From positions 1-13,912 of the forward strand of contig JAICSG010000032.1 in assembly GCA_025937035.1 (NCBI GenBank): a stretch of DNA of 13,912 nt, read 5' to 3'. How positions within the stretch are numbered: the stretch's first letter is position 1; every line of letters begins with the position of its first letter. This document shows, piece after piece, positions 1 through 5,879 of this stretch. A program made the position numbers and the translations under genes. The notes under the pieces are model-generated. The model was not told the DNA's origin, ran no database searches, and saw only the letters and a program-made list of their open reading frames with translations. The DNA comes from Thermoanaerobaculia bacterium. GTDB lineage: Bacteria; Acidobacteriota; Thermoanaerobaculia; Multivoradales; UBA5704.

Positions 1-1
1 C

Positions 2-97
2 CTGGGCTCCATGGTCCTTGTCTATCTGGGTCTCGCCATCCTCGCGGGAGCCGCCGTCTGGAGCGCCTGGCCCCGGCGGGGGCTCCGGACGTCCTGA
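2..97 (+). CDS. C-terminal end of a membrane protein (partial)
   Basis: An open frame enters from the left edge and stops at TGA 95-97. The visible 31 residues contain one strongly hydrophobic stretch (VLVYLGLAILAGAAVW) followed by a short basic tail (PRRGLRTS), which is the pattern of a terminal transmembrane helix with a positively charged cytoplasmic end. The stop lies 14 bases before the next start codon, so the gene probably shares a transcript with the downstream peptidase. An ATG at 11 could make this a 28-residue small membrane protein, but a truncated longer gene is more likely. No function can be assigned. Confidence 0.5.
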   Translation: MGSMVLVYLGLAILAGAAVWSAWPRRGLRTS

Positions 98-111
98 AGG
101 AGATCCGAGCC

Positions 112-2409
112 ATGGCGATCCGCAACCTCGTGGTCCAGTGCCTCTCCGCCGCCGAGCAGTCGGACGCTGAAGGAATCCTCCAAAAGCACGGGCCCGTGAC
201 CCGGAGCGGCATGTACGTCTATGGGGCGGGGGACGACGCCGACGTCCAGGCTCTGGAGGGGAAGGGGCTCGCCGTCGAGGAGGTCCCCGCGACTCCGGAC
301 CTCACCTGGCTCGATCCCGGCCGTCAGGACGAATCCCAGGCCGAGGAGGTCCTCTCGGCCGCCGGCGAGGAGGCAGGGCCCCTGGAGGAGGCCGCCGCCG
401 GGGCCGAGCAGGTCTACATGATTCAGCTCAAGGGGCCCATCCAGGACGATTGGAAGGTCCGCCTGGACGCCCTCGGGGTGGAGCTGGGGGCCTACGTGCC
501 GGAGTACGCCTACAAAGCCCGCCTCACCCCCGGGCAGCGGGCCCGGGTGGACGATCTGGGCTTCGTCGCCCGCACCGTGCTCTACAGCCCGGTCCACACC
601 CTGCGCCGGCTCAACGCCGTCCGCAAGCTCCAGCAGGAGGCCGCGCTGAAGAGGCCTCGGCGCCCCCCGGCGGTGCTCGGCGCGGTGCCCGAGGCGCCCT
701 CGCCGCCTCCCACCTACGAGCTCCGCTGCCATCGTCCGGAGGACGTCCCGGCCGTGGCCGCGGCCCTCCAGCAGGATTCGCGGGCGGCCCACGTGGTCGT
801 GGGCCAGCGGCGGATCCGCTTCGACTGCGAGGCCGGCTCCCCCCTGATCGCCGAGCTGGCGAAGATGCCCCAGGTGTCCTCGGTCGACCTCTACCAGATC
901 CCGGAGCTCTCCAACATCTTCGTCCGCCAGGCGATCGGGATCGCCCCGCCGGCCGGTCCCCCCCTTCCCTGGGACGGCTCGGGGGTGCTCGTGGGGGTGG
1001 CGGACGGCGGCGTGGACGCGGACCATCCGGACCTCAAGGGGCGGATCGAGAAGGTGATCCACCGGGTCGATCCCGGCGCGGCGGACGATCCGGTGGGGCA
1101 CGGCACCCACGTCTGCGCCACCGTGGCCGGCGACGGCACCGCTTCCGGCGGTCAGATCCTCGGCATGGCCCCGGGCGCGCAGCTGATCGTGCAGACCCTG
1201 GCCGACCCCCGCGGCCGGCTCCTCGGCGTGCCGATCAATCTGGGGGAGCTCTTCCAGGAGGCCTACGACCTGGGGGTGCGCATCCACAGCAACAGTTGGG
1301 GCGTGCTGGCGGGCGGCCTCTATACCCTCGACAGCTACGAGGTCGACGAGTTCGTCTACAACCACCCCGACTGCCTGGTGGTCTTCGCGGCCGGAAACCG
1401 GGGGGCACAGTTGGACGAGGACTCGGATACTGACGGCCTGGGGCGCATAGGCCTGGGCTCGCTCGATTCGCCCGCCGCGGCCAAGAACGTGCTCACGGTG
1501 GGGGCCTCCTGCTCGCCGCGCGCCGACGGGCCCTTCCAGGGCAAGACCTGGAAGGACTTCCCCCAGGGCCCGCGGCGGCCCAAGGCCGCCGACGAGCCCA
1601 TCTGCGGCGACTCAGGGTTCGTCGCCGCCTTCAGCGGCCGGGGGCCCACCGACGACAGCCGGGTCAAGCCCGACCTCGTGGCGCCCGGCACGGTGGTGCT
1701 CTCGGCGCGCAGCGGAGGAAGCTTCCCCCGCTACCCCTTCAACGGCTTCGACGGCCGCTACGCCTTCCTCTCGGGGACCAGCATGGCCACGCCGGCCGTG
1801 GCGGGGGCCGCGGCGATCGTCCGCCAGTACTACGTCCAGGAGCGGCAGCACCCCCCCTCGGCGGCCCTGCTCAAGGCCACCCTGGTCAACGGCGCGGCCT
1901 GGATGCCGGGCGAGCTGATCTCCGATCCCAGCGTGGGGCAGCCCAACTTCCATCAGGGCTTCGGCCGGCTCGACCTGCGCCGCACCCTCCCCGTGCCGGG
2001 CGATTCCGGCGGCCTGAAGCTCGTCTTCGCGGACGTCGACCGCGCCTCGGACCAGGCGCTCAAGCGGGAGATCGAGGCGCGCTCCTTCTGGAAACGCACC
2101 CTCCAGGCCGAGGCGGGGCTGCCGCTGCGCGTGACCCTCGCCTGGACCGACCGGCCGGACCATGGGCTCCAGCAGAGCCTCGACCTGGTCGTCGTCTCCC
2201 CCGCGGGCAAGCGGCTGCCGGGCAATCCCCGGCTGGTCCGCGCCCCCGGGCAGAAGTCGGACCACTTCAACAATCTGCAGCAGGTGGTGGTGGAGGAGCC
2301 CGAGCCGGGCGGCTACGTGATCCAGATCCTCGCCTACAACACCCTCTACGAGGCCCAGGGCTTCAGCCTGGTGGCCACAGGAAAGCTGGCGTCGGATCTG
2401 CTGCCGTAA
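112..2409 (+). CDS. Subtilisin-like serine peptidase (S8 family, KP-43-like), no signal peptide
   Basis: This 765-aa protein is a subtilase that would hydrolyse peptide bonds by an Asp-His-Ser triad. Visible catalytic residues are Asp298 (VADGGVDADHPDL), His330 (GHGTHV), Ser557 (SGTSMATP) and the oxyanion-hole Asn429 (FAAGNRG). The first 270 or so residues look like two or three small alpha/beta modules similar to I9 propeptides, the clearest beginning YMIQLKGPIQDDWK near residue 102 and YELRCHRPEDVP near 203. The C-terminus after about residue 640 is a beta-sandwich with VTLAWTD, SLDLVVVSPAG and the HFNNLQQVVV stretch, as in KP-43-type subtilases. The N-terminus (MAIRNLVVQCLS) has no signal peptide, so export by a Sec route is unlikely. 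AAGGAG at 97-102 supports the ATG at 112. The gene lies near the T6SS genes and converges on the DUF4157 gene with a 22-base gap. Enzyme class is very secure; a role as secreted effector, processing peptidase or housekeeping enzyme is open. Confidence 0.93.
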   Translation: MAIRNLVVQCLSAAEQSDAEGILQKHGPVTRSGMYVYGAGDDADVQALEGKGLAVEEVPATPDLTWLDPGRQDESQAEEVLSAAGEEAGPLEEAAAGAEQVYMIQLKGPIQDDWKVRLDALGVELGAYVPEYAYKARLTPGQRARVDDLGFVARTVLYSPVHTLRRLNAVRKLQQEAALKRPRRPPAVLGAVPEAPSPPPTYELRCHRPEDVPAVAAALQQDSRAAHVVVGQRRIRFDCEAGSPLIAELAKMPQVSSVDLYQIPELSNIFVRQAIGIAPPAGPPLPWDGSGVLVGVADGGVDADHPDLKGRIEKVIHRVDPGAADDPVGHGTHVCATVAGDGTASGGQILGMAPGAQLIVQTLADPRGRLLGVPINLGELFQEAYDLGVRIHSNSWGVLAGGLYTLDSYEVDEFVYNHPDCLVVFAAGNRGAQLDEDSDTDGLGRIGLGSLDSPAAAKNVLTVGASCSPRADGPFQGKTWKDFPQGPRRPKAADEPICGDSGFVAAFSGRGPTDDSRVKPDLVAPGTVVLSARSGGSFPRYPFNGFDGRYAFLSGTSMATPAVAGAAAIVRQYYVQERQHPPSAALLKATLVNGAAWMPGELISDPSVGQPNFHQGFGRLDLRRTLPVPGDSGGLKLVFADVDRASDQALKREIEARSFWKRTLQAEAGLPLRVTLAWTDRPDHGLQQSLDLVVVSPAGKRLPGNPRLVRAPGQKSDHFNNLQQVVVEEPEPGGYVIQILAYNTLYEAQGFSLVATGKLASDLLP

Positions 2410-2431
2410 GAGAGCGGCTCAGCGCGTCAGC

Positions 2432-2929
2432 TCACCGCATCATGGAGATGCGGATGCCCATCCGCTCGGCCTCGGCTTCGAGGCCGGGGTCCTGCACCAC
2501 GGCGACCCCCGAGCCGAAGGGGTTGCGCACGCGGCCGGCCCGTTGCTGGAGCACGTGGGTGAGCTCGTGGCCGATCAGCCGCTGGCCGTGGGGCGAGTGG
2601 GGATCGTACTGGCCGTGGGCGAAGTAGAGGTCCGAGCCGTACGTGAAGGCGAGGGCGCCGATCGACGACGCCTCGGGGCCGACGTGGACCCGCACGTCCG
2701 AGAAATCGGTGCCGAAGGCGGACTCCATCTTCTTCTGCACCGACTCCGGCAGCCGCTGCCCCACGCCGCTCGGCCGGAAGCTGAGCATGGAGGGTGGAAG
2801 CTGCATGGCGTTGCCGCTAAGCGAAGCCTGCACCGCGCCGCCGGCCTGATGGTGCCGGAGGGGGACGCGGAGGCGGTTGCCCGCGAAGGCTCCCTGGATC
2901 ACTGGGGCGTAGATGGGATTCGGTGCCAT
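2432..2929 (-). CDS. Stand-alone DUF4157 (eCIS core domain) protein with HELTH metalloprotease-like motif
   Basis: The 165-aa product is almost entirely a DUF4157 domain (residues about 52-157). It carries RLPESVQKKMESAFG, the DVRVHVGPEA strand, the HELTHVLQQRAG motif with a zincin-like H121-E-L-T-H125, and the closing LEAEAERMG. DUF4157 is known from proteins associated with extracellular contractile injection systems and is usually an N-terminal module fused to a toxin; here nothing follows it except ISMMR. The N-terminus has APVIQGAF (residues 8-15), resembling the VVQ(R/G) motifs of the two tagged neighbours. The start at 2929 is chosen over a much longer open frame because AAAGGA sits about nine bases upstream and the sequence beyond it belongs to a divergent gene. 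Possible roles are a peptidase that processes tagged cargo, a loading factor, or a minimal effector; none is proven. The family call is strong. Confidence 0.9.
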   Translation of the reverse strand: MAPNPIYAPVIQGAFAGNRLRVPLRHHQAGGAVQASLSGNAMQLPPSMLSFRPSGVGQRLPESVQKKMESAFGTDFSDVRVHVGPEASSIGALAFTYGSDLYFAHGQYDPHSPHGQRLIGHELTHVLQQRAGRVRNPFGSGVAVVQDPGLEAEAERMGIRISMMR

Positions 2930-2963
2930 TGCACGGATTCCTTTGGGATCGATAACGGCCACG

Positions 2964-2996
2964 ATTCTACTCCGAAACGGCCGGAAGCGGTAGAAT
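2964..2996. promoter_or_regulatory. Divergent promoter pair with mirror-image TAGAAT boxes
   Basis: The 102-base gap between the DUF4157 gene and the tagged effector holds TAGAAT on the plus strand at 2991-2996 and the same hexamer on the minus strand at 2964-2969. Including the neighbouring base they form a perfect 7-bp inverted repeat (ATTCTAC 2964-2970, GTAGAAT 2990-2996). Each box lies about 35 bases before the start codon of the gene it faces, as expected of a -10 element. Clear -35 hexamers are not visible. ACGGCC also occurs twice, at 2955-2960 and 2977-2982. The promoter reading is inferred from position and resemblance to TATAAT. Confidence 0.5.
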
Positions 2997-3031
2997 GATG
3001 CCGCTTTCAGCCAAGGAGACGGTTCACCCGC

Positions 3032-3769
3032 ATGCCGCCCGCTCCCAAGACCCCGGCTCCGCACGTCCAGGCCGCGTTGCGGCAGACGTCCCATGGTCCG
3101 GTGGCGCAGCCCGCCCGGCCGGCGGTGGCGCACGGCGCCCCCGCGCCGCACGTGCGGGCGGCCCAGGCTCAGACCGCGAGGACGGCGCCCGCCCCGGCCG
3201 TCCAGGCCCGGCCCGCGCCGGCACCCCCTCCGGTGCCGGTACCGCACGTCCGGGCCGTCGTCCAGCGCAAGGAGGAGGCCGCCGAGAGGCCGTCCCCGGC
3301 CCACCTGCCCCCCGCCCAGAGCGGCGACTACGTGGTCTACGAGGACCGGAAATCCCCCGGCACTCCGCCGCCCCCGCCGCGCTGGCCCCTCTACGCGCTC
3401 CACTGTTCTGACGAGGGCCCGTGCGTCCTGGAGGACGTGAAGACCGGGCGCACCCATCCGGCGGGCTCGGTCTACGGCGGCTTCGTGCGGATGTCGAGGA
3501 CGGGTCCGGTCTACGTCTCCCCCCGCCCGGCGGTGGGCTTTCCGGGCGACAGCCACCCCACGATCGCCGCCGGAACTCCCGAGGGGCAGCGGGGCAAGCG
3601 CGCCGTGGTGGCGGCCGGAGAGATCGGCATCATCGACGGCCGGATCGTGGGCCACAACGACAAGACCGGCCACTACCAGACGCGCAAGAACCTCTACCAG
3701 TCCGGGATGCCCCCGGAGAAGTACCACCCGTTTACGGAAGATCCGCGGGATTGGTACAAGGCGAAGTAG
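3032..3769 (+). CDS. Putative effector with APHVQAA-type N-terminal repeats and a C-terminal SHP...GHY domain
   Basis: The 245-aa product has two parts. Residues 1-100 are Pro/Ala-rich and probably disordered, with APHVQAAL (9-16), APHVRAAQ (38-45) and VPHVRAVVQRK (70-80). The same kind of motif is found in the clan CD-like effector at 5880-6893. Residues about 98-245 form a compact domain that starts GDYVVYEDRK and includes SHPTIAAG (174-181), AGEIGIIDGRIVGHND and KTGHYQTRKNLY (211-222). I associate the last pattern (a short His motif, AGEI, a loop and GHYxxxxxxL) from memory with C-terminal domains of polymorphic toxins of unknown activity. No signal peptide or membrane segment is seen. AAGGAGA at 3013-3019 supports the ATG at 3032, although the spacing is rather long. 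It is divergent from the DUF4157 gene. No immunity gene is obvious unless it lies elsewhere. The effector role is inference; the shared tag is seen directly. Confidence 0.75.
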   Translation: MPPAPKTPAPHVQAALRQTSHGPVAQPARPAVAHGAPAPHVRAAQAQTARTAPAPAVQARPAPAPPPVPVPHVRAVVQRKEEAAERPSPAHLPPAQSGDYVVYEDRKSPGTPPPPPRWPLYALHCSDEGPCVLEDVKTGRTHPAGSVYGGFVRMSRTGPVYVSPRPAVGFPGDSHPTIAAGTPEGQRGKRAVVAAGEIGIIDGRIVGHNDKTGHYQTRKNLYQSGMPPEKYHPFTEDPRDWYKAK

Positions 3770-3807
3770 GTCTGTGCTCCCAAGCTGGAGCTGAGACATC
3801 TGGTAAA

Positions 3808-3848
3808 TCATCTCAACTCGCATCTATAATTGATGCGAAGGGAGATGA
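3808..3848 (+). promoter_or_regulatory. 41-bp nested dyad around a -10 box upstream of the toxin-antitoxin genes
   Basis: Two perfect 7-bp inverted repeats share one centre at 3828. The inner arms are TCGCATC (3818-3824) and GATGCGA (3832-3838), and the spacer contains TATAAT (3825-3830). The outer arms are TCATCTC (3808-3814) and GAGATGA (3842-3848), the latter overlapping the purine-rich ribosome-binding region before the TTG start at 3852. A weak -35 candidate, TGGTAA, lies at 3801-3806. Ribbon-helix-helix antitoxins commonly bind such palindromes to repress their own operon, so this is a likely operator and promoter. Confidence 0.65.
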
Positions 3849-3851
3849 GGA

Positions 3852-4073
3852 TTGCGCACCACAATTGCTATTGCTGATGACCTGTATGCGGAAGCCAGAG
3901 AGCTCGCGGACGGACGATCCTTCAATGAGTTCGCGAGTGAAGCTATTCAAGAGCGTGTTCTTCTCCTCAAAAGGAAGAAGCTGGCGCGGGAAATGGAGGA
4001 GGGCTATCGCTCTGAAGCAGCCTCTTCGTCTCTGGATCCGGAGTGGGCGAGCTGCGAGGTCGAGGGACTGTGA
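3852..4073 (+). CDS. Ribbon-helix-helix antitoxin (MazE-like)
   Basis: This 73-aa protein begins RTTIAIADDLYAEAREL, a short beta strand and helix typical of ribbon-helix-helix DNA-binding proteins, followed by GRSFNEFASEAIQERV. The charged C-terminus (KRKKLAREMEEGY, then DPEWASCEVEGL) matches the part of such antitoxins that wraps around and neutralises a MazF-type toxin. The start is a TTG at 3852; an ATG at 3845 is in another frame. GGAG at 3841-3844 is suitably placed. Its stop overlaps the toxin start by four bases (GTGA, 4070-4073), indicating translational coupling. It probably represses its own promoter through the dyad just upstream. Base composition upstream is much lower in G+C (26 of 60 at 3781-3840) than the neighbours, consistent with transfer as a module. 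Confidence 0.85.
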   Translation: MRTTIAIADDLYAEARELADGRSFNEFASEAIQERVLLLKRKKLAREMEEGYRSEAASSSLDPEWASCEVEGL

Positions 4074-4405
4074 TCCGGCGTGGTGACGTCTTCTTGGTAA
4101 ATCTCAACCCCGTCATAGGATCAGAGGTTGGGAAGACGCGTCCAGCGGTCATCGTTCAGAATGACTTGGCGAACCGCTCGAGCCCGACCGTCACCATTAT
4201 TCCCATTTCCTCCAGCGTAGAGAGGGTCTTTCCCTTTCAGGTTCGGATTGCAGCCGGGGAGGCAGGGCTAAGTCAGGAAAGCAAAGCGCTCTGCGAGCAG
4301 ATTCGGACCGTGTCCCGCGACCGACTCCTCCAATGCCTTGGGCAACTCTCCCAAGAGCGTCTGAGTGAAATCCGGACTGCTCTTGACCGACACCTCTGGT
4401 TCTGA
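4070..4405 (+). CDS. MazF/PemK-family mRNA interferase toxin
   Basis: The 111-aa product begins VIRRGDVFLVNLNP and continues GSEVGKTRPAVIVQND (residues 17-32), then TIIPISSS (42-49) and EQIRTVSRDRL near residue 79. These are the conserved strands of the MazF/PemK fold, including Arg24 in the KTRP motif. Family members cut mRNA at short sequences and stop growth when the antitoxin is lost. The GTG at 4070 is preferred over an ATG at 4043 in the same frame because it gives the normal family N-terminus and the four-base overlap with the antitoxin. The length is usual for the family, with no truncation. The stop (4403-4405) lies one base from the stop of the convergent methyltransferase gene. The pair may stabilise this locus, but it could also be an unrelated insertion between effector genes. 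Confidence 0.93.
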   Translation: MIRRGDVFLVNLNPVIGSEVGKTRPAVIVQNDLANRSSPTVTIIPISSSVERVFPFQVRIAAGEAGLSQESKALCEQIRTVSRDRLLQCLGQLSQERLSEIRTALDRHLWF

Positions 4406-4406
4406 C

Positions 4407-5486
4407 TCACCCTCTTTCCACCACCACCAGATCCACCCGGTACTCCACGCTCGACCGCTCGTGCATCCGCACCCGCCAGGGGAGGTCCCGCTCCTCGGCC
4501 ACGATTCGCAGCCCCGCGACCGCCGCCGGATGGGCTCCTGGCGTGAGGAGCGCGCGCAGGACCGGCTCGCTGGCCCCGGCGGTCTCCCCGCGTTGGGAGT
4601 GGCCGCCGAGCCAGGCCTCGATCGGCGTCGCCCGGGGGGACCAGTCGTAAGGGGTGGAGAGGATCGCCTTGCCGCCCGGTTTGAGCAGGCGGGGGAGGGA
4701 GGCGAGGAGATCGTGCGGCGAGGCCACGCAGTCGAGGACGTTCAGGGCCACCACCGCCGCGAAGGTCCCCTCGGGGAAGGGGAGATCCAGGGCGTCGCAT
4801 CCCCAGAAATCGACCGCTTCAGATCCTGAAAAGCTCACCGGGATCTCCCGGCGGTCGTAGACGATCCCCACCCGCCTCCGGGGATAGCGGACCCGCCCGC
4901 GCCGTAGAGCTTCCGAGGCCAGCCGGAGCATCGGAAAGCTCAGATCCACCCCCAGTACGAGGCGGTCCCCTTGGACGGCGAGCGCGAACGAGGAGCGGCC
5001 CACGGCGCAGCCGAGATCCAGGACCGGGCCTTCCGGCAGACCGCCCGCCAGCTCCAGCCCCCGCTCCAGCACCCGCAGCACCGATCCCGGACGGGGCTCG
5101 CCCATCTCCGCCGGATCGAGATCGCCGTAGTGGTCCCAAGCATAGGTCGAGAGGTGCTGGCGAGTGGTGTCGTAGGAGGATCCGGGACCGCAGCAGTCGC
5201 CGAGCAGCCCCTCGATCTCCGGATCGAGATCCTCCCGGGCGCCGATCTGGTCGATCGCTCCCGCCACGTAGCCGCGCAGATTGGCGATCAGGAGGGGGAT
5301 ACCGTCCAGGATCGGATACTCCCGCTGGCAGGCGGGGTTGGGGCAGCGGAGGAGCCCTTGGACGATATGTCCGTCTTCTTCCTCGAAGAGGCTGACAGGT
5401 GCCAGCCGACTCTTTTCGGGATCAATTCCGCCGGCCCGGCAGACCGGGCAGACGGGCCCCAGGGCTTCGAGATGACCGGACCTCAT
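4407..5486 (-). CDS. SAM-dependent methyltransferase with N-terminal zinc ribbon, coupled to PAAR
   Basis: The 359-aa protein has a Trm112-like zinc ribbon at the N-terminus (Cys13-x2-Cys16 and Cys48-x4-Cys53, then ILDGIPLLI) and a class I methyltransferase fold. Motif I is VLDLGCAVG (155-163), the acidic residue after strand 2 is Asp181 (LGVDLS), the adenine region is CDALDLPFPEG (230-240), and the post-core motif is LLKPGGKAILSTPY (267-280). It would transfer a methyl group from S-adenosylmethionine to an unknown acceptor. The ATG at 5486 overlaps the PAAR stop (ATGA, 5483-5486), so the two are translationally coupled. The open frame extends further upstream, but that part is antisense to nothing and overlaps PAAR coding sequence, so I do not use it. 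PAAR neighbours are normally effectors, chaperones or immunity proteins; a methyltransferase there is unusual. It could modify cargo, spike or a host target, or be a small-molecule enzyme. Confidence 0.88.
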   Translation of the reverse strand: MRSGHLEALGPVCPVCRAGGIDPEKSRLAPVSLFEEEDGHIVQGLLRCPNPACQREYPILDGIPLLIANLRGYVAGAIDQIGAREDLDPEIEGLLGDCCGPGSSYDTTRQHLSTYAWDHYGDLDPAEMGEPRPGSVLRVLERGLELAGGLPEGPVLDLGCAVGRSSFALAVQGDRLVLGVDLSFPMLRLASEALRRGRVRYPRRRVGIVYDRREIPVSFSGSEAVDFWGCDALDLPFPEGTFAAVVALNVLDCVASPHDLLASLPRLLKPGGKAILSTPYDWSPRATPIEAWLGGHSQRGETAGASEPVLRALLTPGAHPAAVAGLRIVAEERDLPWRVRMHERSSVEYRVDLVVVERG

Positions 5487-5869
5487 CCCCCGATCAACAC
5501 CGTGGGGCAGCCAGGTGGCAGGACCTTCCCCGTGGGGCCGGGGATCGGCGCCACGCACCCTGTATGAGCCGTCATGTCGCCGACCCGGGCGGCGGGCATG
5601 TTCCCGATCAGCACGGTGGCGGAGCCCAGAGCGATCATCCCGGGGCCGTTGGGGACGCACCCCGGGAGCATGCAGGGGGTGGTGGTGTCCGTGAGCCGCG
5701 CCGCCGGCTGGTTGCCGATCAGCACCGTCGGCTCCCCCTTGATGATGGTCAGCGGCAGCGCCGGATGGGCCGAAGGGGTCGGCACCGGCGCCGGCGGATG
5801 GATCGGCGCGTGGCAGTGGGGCGAGTCCTGCAGGACCATGTCGCCCAGGCGGGCCGCGGGTTTGGACAT
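5483..5869 (-). CDS. PAAR-domain spike-tip protein of the type VI secretion system
   Basis: This 128-aa protein starts MSKPAARLGDMVLQDSPHCH and has the repeated PAAR pattern TVLIGNQPAARLTD, then TVLIGNMPAARVGDMTAH, and ends GCPTVLIGG. PAAR proteins fold into a small zinc-stabilised cone that caps the VgrG trimer and carries effectors on the needle tip. His and Cys residues suited to zinc binding are visible (HCH near residue 20, H in DMTAH, and C in the closing GCP). There is no C-terminal toxin extension, so cargo would have to bind rather than be fused. The start at 5869 is supported by GAGGA about seven bases upstream; the longer open frame would overlap the upstream gene. It lies ten bases after the clan CD-like effector gene and overlaps the methyltransferase start, forming a three-gene cassette. 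Confidence 0.93.
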   Translation of the reverse strand: MSKPAARLGDMVLQDSPHCHAPIHPPAPVPTPSAHPALPLTIIKGEPTVLIGNQPAARLTDTTTPCMLPGCVPNGPGMIALGSATVLIGNMPAARVGDMTAHTGCVAPIPGPTGKVLPPGCPTVLIGG

Positions 5870-5879
5870 GCTCGTTCCT

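Noticed and set aside
22..1365. 447-aa open frame antisense to the subtilase
   Set aside because: It lies wholly opposite a gene with intact catalytic motifs, and its composition (Gly, Arg, Val, His, Asp-rich without motifs) is that of the opposite strand of a G+C-rich gene.
3776..3791. GCTCC...GGAGC hairpin after the first tagged effector
   Set aside because: The stem is only five base pairs and no T tract follows, so it is not convincing as a terminator.
2930..3823. Upstream extension of the DUF4157 reading frame
   Set aside because: It is antisense to the tagged effector, and a good ribosome-binding site marks the ATG at 2929.
4043..4069. Earlier ATG start for the MazF-like toxin
   Set aside because: It would add MGELRGRGT encoded inside the antitoxin gene; the GTG at 4070 gives the standard family N-terminus and the usual four-base overlap.
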